From: Smittium culicis
Lineage: Eukaryota; Kickxellomycota; Harpellomycetes; Harpellales; Legeriomycetaceae
Length of the DNA: 30,014 nucleotides
NCBI GenBank assembly: GCA_001970855.1
Contig: LSSN01001407.1
Coordinates: forward strand, 1-30,014
Direction of reading: 5' to 3'
The notes below the pieces were generated by a model. The model saw only the letters and a program-made list of their open reading frames with translations. It made no database searches and had not been told where the DNA came from. The translations under genes and the position numbers were made by a program. Shown here in pieces: positions 1 through 9,221 of the stretch; the stretch's first letter is position 1, and each line of letters starts with the position of its first letter.

Positions 1-37
1 ATAATATAGGAAAGTTTAATAAAACCACTACACAAAG

Positions 38-171
38 GGGTACTACACGAACTGTGTACCCTGATCTATTCACATAGTTCGCATGGAAGCTCACGCTTAG
101 TGAGGGGAGTGTCGTCGTATCGTCGATCTATAAATTATAATACATCAGGGGCAATCTATAAATAGCCCCTG
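38..171. other. Hairpin-rich, GC-richer segment of unknown nature (ncRNA, promoter or retroelement fragment)
   Basis: Three inverted repeats lie within about 135 bp that is clearly richer in G+C than its surroundings. GGGTAC (38-43) pairs with GTACCC (56-61) over a 12-nt loop. CTCAC (90-94) pairs with GTGAG (100-104) over 5 nt. CAGGGGC (146-152) pairs perfectly with GCCCCTG (165-171), and its 12-nt loop holds a TATAAATA box (157-164). A near direct repeat, TCGTCG, lies between the second and third. I could not fit it to tRNA, 5S rRNA, SRP RNA or a spliceosomal RNA. A TATA box followed by a GC-richer stretch would also suit a promoter or an LTR U3/R border, but no retrotransposon gene is present. 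Hairpins are seen; function is unknown. Confidence 0.4.
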
Positions 172-1902
172 AAACACTCGCACAGAAATTAAAAGAAAAA
201 AAAAATAAAATAAAAGGAAAAATCAAAGAAAAAAAAATATAAAAGAAAAAAAAGTATATATAAAAAAGCACCAAGTAGAGAGAATAGGTTTTTTCACCTT
301 CTTTTGGTTTTTCCTCATTCCTTAACTTAAAGCACCCATTTAGTTATTTTATTTATTATATTATAATTTAGTTTTATTTTAATAAAGAAGTGTCATAATA
401 CTTATTCAATTATTGGTTAATACATTAACTTGATTAAGTAAAACAAATAAGCACCTATGGATACACAGGGTGCCGACAAGGGAAATTTCCATAATTTCAT
501 AAACACAAAAATTAAATATTGAGCTCAATTGCTAATTGGCGATCATCTCATTTGTAAGGCATGTAGTGGAAAATGTTCATAATTAGTGCAACTAATATAT
601 TGTTTATTTATTCTATTATATAATCAAAGTTGCATATTGGATTTTCTATTCTCGATTCAGATTATTAATTTTACCTCGAAAAAAAAAAAAAAGCAAAAAG
701 GCTAATATGAGCAGATTGGATTTGCAGATCAAAAAAAAAATCAGATAAAAAAAAAAACTAGAAAAATTGAAACCTGTTTAGTCATTGATCTCGACTTTGC
801 AATAATTGTTAGTGTATTACATATATTATCACTACAAAAACAAACACTAAATAGTGTACTTGTATAAATAACACTAGCCATAACCTGTAAAAACCATCCA
901 GTATCACTAATAGCACAAAAAGATTTTTTGCCCTTTTTTTATCTTCATTAAAATACTCAAACATCTATAGCTCCACGAATAAACATCAAGTTCTTATAAC
1001 ATTACAAGATAAGCTTATATTTTTCATTGTTAAAATTTTTCCACTGCAATAATAATAGTAAAAGTACAAGCTCATACATTACCCCTTTATTCAAAGCATT
1101 AAAATAACTACACATTATTTAATACTACAATCCCTTACATCCTATTTCGCTAAACACCGCTGAATCATGTATACATAAAAGTTTAAATCTGATCATGAAA
1201 CTATTTTAAATATACCTCATTATAAAGGCTCATTACTGTTCGAATTAGCTCAATTAAAATTATAATCTATAATACAAAATGCCAAGTCCCACTCTATATA
1301 AATACTAGATTATCCTAATCCACTAATATATGTGAGATTCTTTTGAGAAAAATCATTTTCTAATAAACTTTTCCTTGGCTTCAATTTTTATTTGAGGTTT
1401 AAACTCAATTAGGTTATTCTAGAAAATGGATCAAATATATTTACCAATATAATCGCCCAATATTTATTTTCAAATGAAGATCAAAAAAAAAATAGTATTT
1501 TTCGGCTTAAGGATCAATCATGTGGGCTATTCTTACTGAAAGCAGAACTTGCTTACTTAGACATTTTATCTGTCTATTTTATTGGAAAAGGTATTGGTTG
1601 TATCAGGTAAAACATTATACAATATTTTCTAATAAGATTTAAAAATAATATTAATATTGCAAAGTCGGAAAATTTTATCAGGAAAAGTTTCGCTCCTCGA
1701 ATTAATATCACATTGCAATATTACTGCCGTTTATATAAAATATACAAATATAGATTTTTTGTGACATTTTATTGCAAAGATAATAGCTCCAAATATAACT
1801 ACAATCTGCAACACCACCACCCCTAGTCTTATCAAATTACAATGATATTAAAATCTAGCTAATAGCTATGCAAGATAAAATAAAAGATTCCTTTCTAAAT
1901 GA
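172..1902. other. AT-rich non-coding region with A-rich tracts
   Basis: No convincing gene on either strand. 181-265 is a long A/purine tract on the plus strand with hardly any C or T, followed by other A-runs around 680-760. No tRNA-like T-arm or splice-delimited coding exon was recognised. The region lies downstream of the minus-strand kinase gene and upstream of nothing visible in this window. Confidence 0.5.

Positions 1903-1974
<72 letters not shown>
1903..1974. repeat. (ATT)24 trinucleotide microsatellite
   Basis: An uninterrupted run of the trinucleotide ATT, 72 bp or 24 units, read directly from the sequence. It lies about 0.5 kb beyond the stop codon of the kinase gene, outside any coding region. 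Its purity suggests recent slippage and likely length variation between strains. Confidence 0.95.
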
Positions 1975-2490
1975 TTGCTTCAATAAATTTATGCAAAGGT
2001 AACCACAAAAAAAAATATATTGCTTGCTTTTTATTAAAAAATTAACGTTGCTTTAATAAATGACATAAAAATCTCATAACTAATAATATCTAAAGATATA
2101 ATACCTGTGCTTTCATTATATCTCAATCGTGTGAAATTTCGAAATTTTGAAAAATAATTAAATAATTAAATATTACAATTTCTCAATAATATAAATTAAT
2201 TACAAACATATTAAATAATAAGTAAACAATAAATAAAGTATACATACTATCAAAAAGCAATAATACAAAATGAATAAATTAAAAGCTAAATGGCTGCTAC
2301 ATAGAAGAAATACAATGCCCCTCTTTAAATAATTTTATAAATAAATTGTATAAACTGGCCAAGTCTACTGCTAACATACTCAGATATCTATCGATCCCTA
2401 CAGTAATTCATCTGTGCAGTTGGATCTTTTAATTTCAAAAAAATTAATAACATTAAAAGAGCCGAGGTAACAGCTCCCCAAATTTTTCTT

Positions 2491-5400
2491 TTAAAGATGA
2501 GCTTGATTAATAATTGCATCAACTAACTTTTTATAAACTATTTCTGATCCTACGTTCAATTGAAAATCAACACCCTTAACTTTAGGAACAATAGTTCTGT
2601 ATAAATATACATAAAAAGATAACGTTCCATCAGGTTTATTGATCTCAATATACTCTGAAGATCCCAAACTAAAAATATTTGACTGTAGCGAATCTTTATC
2701 GTCAACTTTTTCTGTAAAGGATAGTACATTTCTAATTACATTGGGTGTTTTTCTGTTAATTGTAAGCTCATCTAAAATCTTATTTGGTGCTCTAAATTTG
2801 CTTTTTGGTTCAACGCTTAATGAAGAGTAATTTCCAATTGGCTCTCTCCTAATGCCTCCATCAGATAATAAGCTGAGGTTTTTATATCGAGGCAAACTAT
2901 TAAATTTATTCCTTATTTCCTCTAAGCTCTCTAACTTTTTTTCTGATGGAATATAGCAATAGAAGTAACCATGACCTTCGGTGTATTTTAATCCCATTTG
3001 ATTGAAAGCTTTCAACAACGACTCCCTAATTAATAGTGGTTTCTTAAAAGATGTTATACGTAGCGAATATAGCTTTTTGATTGAAACTGACTTGAACGTT
3101 GAATCAAAAGTCCCCTCTGGTGTCTCTGAAATTTTATTCAATCCACCATGAACCTTTGGCTCTTTACTGCTTTTATCAAAGCTAAAAATTATGGATCTAA
3201 CCTTAGGAATATTTTTATATCCTGCTTGAGATTCAGAAATAATGCGCCGAAACACGCCTCTCTTTTCTGGTGCACCACGGCTTGAGTTAATTCCGAGTGT
3301 ATTTCTTGAATCATCTGGTCTAGAAGCCTTTGGTCCCAATGCAAGCGAGACATCGTATGACCTATGAATTTCAGGTTTTAAATTGCCTGAAACCTCCAAT
3401 TCAACGGGCTTTAAATTATCTTGGTAATACTTTATCTTTATAGATTTTTTTGTTGTAGTTAAAGTATTTCGATGCAAAGTGGCTTCTTGTTTAAGACTGT
3501 TTTTTTTACTGCTGATGTCATGCAAGAATGACATTTTAGAAAAAATGGATTTACGAGTGTTTGTTTTGTTATTGACTGAGGGTACGTCATTTGAAATAAT
3601 GCTATAAATTGACGAAGGAGTTGTCGATGAATCATTACTCATGTTACAAGCAATAGACGAATGCGATAAATCTGGAAATATATTTTTAGTATTGTCACTA
3701 GAAATATTTTCAGTTTTAAATTCCACTCCAATACTGGGAGTTACTCTATTACTGAGTCTAGAAGACAGCATTTCCAGCTTAAATCGCGGGTCTGATGAGT
3801 CAAGATCTGTTGGATTAACGGGTTTGCGGTCTTGATTAAATGCTTTTTTGGTACCAGGCGAAATACATTTTGGTGATTTCGCGTTAAAGGATTCAGAGAA
3901 ATCGCTAAGTTTGTTGTTAAAAGAGTTCAGGTATGATTCCATGTGATCAGAAAAATAGTCCTGGTTGCTAGATATAGTGGGTCTTAATGCTTTAGAGTTA
4001 ACGACAGAATTAAATTTGTTGTCAAATGTTCCAAACTTATCAAAATCATATCCACTGTTATGCTTATTTTTTTTATTGTCTATAGTAGAAACCTTTGGGA
4101 CAGTAGAACCTATTTTATTAGAGCTCTTTTTTTCTCTCAAATCATCTTTGGGAACATTTATACTTGAGCTTCTAAAAATAGTGTTGTCTTTTATTGATTT
4201 ATCAGTGCTAAAAGCCATTAAAGAATTTTTAGATTTAATAGTATTTGGATTTTTAGTCAGAGTGGAATTAGTTTTTGTATTAGTCATCTCAGGGAATTTG
4301 ATTTGCTTTATTTCATTTCTGGGTGAAGTTGAAATATTTCTGAAAATAGAGTCATAGTCATTGTGTGTTTCTTTATCGTTTTCTGAAAATGAGGATAAAG
4401 ATTTCATTTTTATTGAGCGCTCAACTACTTTTCTCTTCCGAAGCAAATTTTCGCTAACGAGGTGATATATGTTAATGAGGGGATCGTTCATGACATCAGG
4501 ACCATATTCAAGCACATAGTCGCTGTTATTTGCTTTTGAGCTGATCTTGGAATAAGCACTTTTATTAGGTATATTGTTTGATAAAGTTTCTAAATACTTT
4601 GATTCTCTATTAAAATGCCTATCTTTAATTGTTTTTTCGCTGTCAAATAATACAGCATGTGTGCTAGAAGATAGGTTTGGTAATAGGCCAGTTGCTATGG
4701 CATTAAGTCCAATCGATGCGCGTTTATTATCACAATATAGATTATCGATCCGAGTATCTAAAGTGGAGACGCTGTTTAAAATTTTTGATGCGCTGTCTGA
4801 AAAATTATAAGTGTCATTACAGCTTTGGTTAGGCAATTCAAGGTATTTATGGAATTTCGTAGAAAGATAGTTTCTGTAACTTTTTGAGGTTATTTTAGCA
4901 ACAAGGGATTGATATATAAAGTCTTTAGAGCCTAGCCCCAAACCCACGTACCTACTCATTATTTCAACAACGGTGTCATCTATTTGGCTGGGGTGAATAA
5001 GAGGAACCCTTTTTGGTAAATAAGATATCAGAGGCGAGGTTTGACCTTTACATATCCATTTGTGATTTAGGATTTCTGGCATTTTAGCACGGTTTTTGGG
5101 GTTAGTGTTGATAAGTCTAGTGAGGAGATGTACACAATCATTAGACAAGAAAGGGGGGATATAAAATTTACCGGTCTTTATTTTGTAGTATAACTTAGAT
5201 ATGTTAGGGTCGTCGAATGGGACAGAACCGCATACGAGAACGTATAAGACAATTCCAAAAGACCATATATCAACTTCAGGACCAACATAGGGGTTTGAGG
5301 TAAGTAACTCTGGGGCTGCAAAGTAGAGAGAGCCACAGAATGTACTTAAGAGGTCAGATTTTGAGAATAAGTTGGAAAGGCCAAAGTCAATAATTTTAAT

Positions 5401-6709
5401 GTTTCCTTTATCAGTAACAAGAATATTTTCAATTTTTAAATCTCTGTGAACTATGTTATTTTTATGCATGTAATCTATTGCAGATAATATTTGTCTTGCA
5501 AGCTTTCTTGAGTGAGATTCCTTAAGCCTACCCTTTTTGACTATGAAGTCAAGAAGCTGGCCTCCAGAAATAGCTTCAGAAACTAAGTAAAAGTTATCAT
5601 AGTGAAAGATAGTGTCGTATAGCTCGCAAATATTGGGGTGGTAAAGAATTTGGCTTATTGCAATTTCGCGCAACACGCGAATATCTTTAGACTCTCTCTG
5701 TTCACGATCTTTGGTAGTGAACTCTAATCGAGGCTGAGCCCTTGTTACAGGTTTGTGCTCGATATTTTCCTTTAAAAGTCTAATAAATCTTTTTGCACCA
5801 TTTGGTAGGTCTTCTGGAGGGCCAGTTGGGACGACTAAAGGCCCATTGTCATTTTCTGAAATAGAAGATTCACTGATATTTTTATAAGCGTATTTTCTAT
5901 ATACAGGGTTGGAGACTTTAAAGCCTGGATCAGTTCTTGGAATTGTCTTAATTGCGACCTAAAAAAAAAAGGGGGGAGGGGGTTAAATAAATTTTCAGAG
6001 TATTATATTTAAAAGTGTTTAAAAGTTTACAGATTAATTTAAGAATATTTGTAAAGTGTGGAACTAAATAAAAATAGTAAAATTAATTGAAATTTACAGT
6101 ATTATTTGAACGGGTATCAATTGCTAAAAAAACTTTGCCCATGTTTCCTTCACCGATGATTTTTTTTATTTTAAATGGGCCGATCAAGTTAGAGGTAGAA
6201 GATTTAAGGTCAGATCTTTTGGAATCGGAGCTCTTTTTTTCGATGTTTTGTTGTGGTGTATTGTAGCTTAACTCAGGATTTTTTTCGTTTTTTATGGGTT
6301 TGGAGGTAGGAGGTTTCGAGGAAACTATTGTGTTTGAATTAACATTTAAGTAGTCTATTGGATCGTAATTACTTTTTAAAGTCAACCTGCGAGATCTATT
6401 TTTCTGATTATATTGTGAAACAAAGTTTGGATCGAAGCTATTATTTACGGTATTGTGAGAGTAAGCTACATCTCTATCGCTAGATTCGATCTTCAGCGAA
6501 TTTAAATTATCAAACATTGAATCTAGAGCATTATTTTTTTTTGTAATTGTGCTTTGTACAGCGTTTGGAAAGTCTTTGGAAATTTTTGAGGTATACTCTT
6601 TGAATGAATTTGATACTGGGTCACTCGTACCATAGCTTATCGAAGACAGAAACCTTTTATTAAATTCATTATTCTGATTAGGATTATTTGATGCTATGCT
6701 AACGTCCAT
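2491..6709 (-). CDS. KIN1: Kin1/Kin2-type (PAR-1/MARK family) serine/threonine protein kinase with C-terminal KA1 domain
   Basis: Two exons on the minus strand, 6709-6098 and 5958-2491, encode 1359 aa. The start is the first ATG after an in-frame TAA just upstream. Glycine loop IGEGNMGKV is at 185-193, catalytic VAIK Lys at 208 right after the intron, HRDLKIEN with Asp377, DFG Asp395, activation-loop TFCGSLYFAAPE with Thr410 (the site LKB1-type kinases phosphorylate in this family), and the kinase lobe ends near 506. HRDLKIEN and CGSLYFAAPE are typical of fungal Kin1/Kin2. About 650 Ser/Asn/Lys-rich, probably disordered residues follow, then a KA1 domain (about 1163-1359) ending in a PKVKGVDFQ-like strand. 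KA1 binds anionic membrane lipid and restrains the kinase. Kin1 kinases act at the cell cortex in polarity, exocytosis and ER-stress signalling. Oddities: about 93 residues separate Lys208 from the alpha-C Glu302, and KA1 is split by an insert of about 100 residues. Confidence 0.93.
5959..6097 (-). other. Intron of the KIN1-like gene (139 nt)
   Basis: Donor GTAAAT at 6097 and acceptor AG at 5960-5959 on the minus strand. Removal joins codon ACT (Thr204) to GTC and restores VAIK, the invariant ATP-binding lysine motif, in frame with the rest of the kinase. The acceptor is preceded by an unusual C/T tract (5961-5982 on the plus strand reads A10 followed by a G-rich run), so the transcript has two C blocks and then ten U before AG. 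Confidence 0.9.
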
Positions 6710-7480
6710 AGCCAAAGAGTATTAGGGAAATAAAAAAAGCGAGAATGAAAGGATGGTATTAGCTATTAGGGTATTAGTAGGGTTAATATACTTAAAGCGA
6801 AAAGACTAGAAGTTCGGTTATTCTACTAGTTAATGAAATATACAGTTGAACATGAAGGAATAGGCAGGAGAAGATTGGGTAAGATAATATGGTGGAGGTA
6901 AAACGAAAAGTAAAGGTATATTGGAAATTAAAAGAATTGTAGTATATGAAATATGTATTATCATAAAAATAGGGAGATAGCGATATTGATTAGGATGGGA
7001 GTAGCCTCGAGGGGTTTAGAGAAGTACTATTAGGGTTGTAAAGTAAGTAATAACAAATATTAAAATAGAGATATATAGGAAACTTAAAGATAAGGAAAAA
7101 AGAGAGTTTTAAAATTGCTGAAGGTGAAATTGAGCGTTTATAAAGGATAATAAATCAAAAGAGATTAGATTAGCATTTAAGGTTTTAGGAGAATGAATAA
7201 CAAGCGTTAAAAGAATGAAGCGCCAAAAGAACATATATAGCGTTAAAGGACAAGCAAGATAATAAATAAATCAGAAATAAGAGCTCAGTTTAATGCGGTT
7301 AAAAATAGACACTGCGAAAACATGGGCATGTAGCGAAAAGTTTACTCGCCAATGAGTGGCAGCTTGCATACGTTACAGCAATTTGAAATAGAGGGGATTA
7401 GGCAATTGATAATTGCAACGAATTTCTAAATATACTTCCGCATTAAATAATCGTATAATAAAACGCTATTAACCTACACC
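6710..7480 (-). promoter_or_regulatory. Upstream region of the KIN1-like gene, pyrimidine-rich on the coding strand
   Basis: From about 6720 to 7330 the plus strand is strikingly rich in G and A and poor in C, so the strand carrying the kinase gene is rich in C and T. CT-rich stretches before the start codon are common in fungal promoters and 5' leaders. No gene is seen here, and no clear TATA box could be assigned. The promoter role is inferred from position and composition only. Confidence 0.4.
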
Positions 7481-7481
7481 C

Positions 7482-7522
7482 ATTGGCCCTCTCAGGAATT
7501 CCCTCATTTGCAGATGGCCAAT
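7482..7522. promoter_or_regulatory. Inverted pair of CCAAT boxes
   Basis: ATTGGCC at 7482-7488 and GGCCAAT at 7516-7522 are exact reverse complements separated by 27 bp, with a GGAATTCC palindrome between them. Each contains the CCAAT core bound by the Hap2/3/5 (NF-Y) complex in fungi. They lie about 0.8 kb upstream of the kinase start. The inverted repeat is seen; protein binding is inferred. Confidence 0.35.
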
Positions 7523-7642
7523 AGGTATTTATGCTTCATTTATCCATTACAAAGCGATCAAATGCAGCGTATAAGCTATGGCGGAAAGTAAGTGCAACAT
7601 ACCAACAGCCATGGATCTATCCAATATGTGCTGGCGCATCTG

Positions 7643-7756
7643 AGCCCTCTAGCATCCACACTACCTAAGCCCACTAACATCTAAGCTACTAAGCTTTCTA
7701 ACGTCCACACTACCCAAGCTCTCTAACATCTCGGATACTAAGCCCTCTAATATGAA
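7643..7756. repeat. Minisatellite of 24-25 bp units in alternating A/B forms
   Basis: Units run 7643-7666, 7667-7690, 7691-7715, 7716-7739 and a partial one from 7740. Each begins near (A)AGC with a pyrimidine-rich CTCTA-like block. Odd units continue with a TCCACACTACC segment and even units with ACATCT and then a TACT end, so the higher-order period is about 49 bp. Copies differ at several positions. No coding potential was recognised across it. Confidence 0.8.
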
Positions 7757-9027
7757 CATGCTGTGAGAAAAATCTAATAAATATACACGCTTGAGCTGAT
7801 GCAAATAAACAAAACATGTATTGAGCCAAACTTGATTCTTGGTACACAAAGAATGTGTGTGTTCTCATGTCCAAATACAATCCCCCGCCAAAAAATAAAC
7901 TAAGCACAAAAAATACCCTGCATTACTTAAGCGTGTATCAAAAAATAGCTGTTGACGCTTGTACTTGACATTCTAAAAGATTTTCTCTTCTTGCTCCTTA
8001 GAAAAGATTTTTATCATGTGAGAAAAATATGTAACTCAGTTACAATATCCATCTAAAAGGCGTTTATGAACATCAATAAAAATAAATATCTGCACTTCGA
8101 GATCTACCTGATCACTAAATAAATAATACTAATATTAATTCGCATATGAGCTTAATAAGCTACATTTGTGCTTTTTTTAGGTACTCGGGAATTGGATCTT
8201 CATTACTTTATTTCTTTAAAATTCTTCTCATCCTCTCTTGCTTTAAATCTCCAAACCATCAACAAGCCTATCACTAAGCTTTTTAAAAAATACAAAAAAA
8301 TAGTGCGACAATCCTATCTTTATACTTTACCCCTCTCTACGCTTTGATTGATAAAATCTACGCGTTGCTATGGTGACCTCATTCTTGCAACTTTCTTAGA
8401 CCTATACTCTTTTCACGCGTTAAGGGCCAGTCTCCTAGTAACTACAAAAATATAATGCCCCGCATTTTTCAAACAATTAGCAAGATACCTTTTCTGGTCT
8501 TATATTCAGCAACAACCAGAAACATTCCCACCACCCCTCGTTTTTTTTTTTTTTACTCGATCATTCGTAGACCCACAATAAATTTTCCCAGCTAACTTTT
8601 GATTGTATCTCCACCTTATCCTCTCCCGCTTCGTTTTGTCCTTAAGCTCTCTTGCAATAGCATTAAAAGCCATCTTACTAAAAATTAATTGGCTAATTTA
8701 GTTATATACACGTACTACTAAATCTTGATAATTCCGCTAATCCCAGCCACAACAGTTCTAGAATTTTAGGCGTAAGCAGTCTGGTATTCTGAAAATTAAT
8801 AATCATAGCTCAGAGCCAGAAATAATTTAATATATAGGCCTCTCCTAACTCAACATCTTCCTCACTCTCGCGCCATCATTCAGCCTCAGCTTCAGCGCTT
8901 TACTAGGAATATTTACTAAAAAAAGAAGTTCTATTTTATTATCTTATTTCACTACTCAAACTAATTTGGATAATAGTAATAAAGCTTTTTTTTATGGATA
9001 TATTGCCTCTTTATTTTGATTTTCCAA
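7757..9027. other. Non-coding, plus-strand pyrimidine-rich intergenic region
   Basis: No gene recognised. The plus strand is rich in C and T between about 8160 and 8900, including a T-run near 8540. The short open frames here have no start context, no recognisable motif and run across the minisatellite, so they are not called. C exceeds G over most of this stretch, the opposite of 6720-7330. Confidence 0.5.
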
Positions 9028-9031
9028 CTTC

Positions 9032-9221
9032 CCCTTTCACGGGTGGTAGACTGTTTTTGATCTAGCAAATATAACCATATTCGTTCAATTAGTATAATTT
9101 AATTCGTGGATCCATATATTTATTGGCTTGTTGAAGAGTAGCAGCAAATAATAAACACACTTATAAATCGCAGTCAAAAACAGTAAACCCATTCTCTTAA
9201 AGAGTGCTAGGCTGGAAATGG
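9032..9221. mobile_element. Decayed piggyBac-type MITE, copy 1 (about 190 bp)
   Basis: This segment aligns colinearly with the intact element at 28016-28204 at a constant offset of 18,983-18,984 bases. Shared blocks include the left end (CCCTTTC then a CGG/CGC-type stretch, 12 of the first 15 bases identical), GGTAGACT at 9045-9052, the 14-mer AGCAAATAATAAAC at 9143-9156, and AGAGTG at 9201-9206. The right end is degenerate (GGAAATGG then CTAA, against GGAAAGGG then TTAA in copy 2) and the left TTAA is lost. It has no transposase, so it is non-autonomous and apparently older than copy 2. Confidence 0.75.

Noticed and set aside
6709..6715. Start two codons upstream of the kinase ATG
   Set aside because: That codon is TTG, preceded by an in-frame TAA; the first ATG at 6709 is the normal eukaryotic choice.
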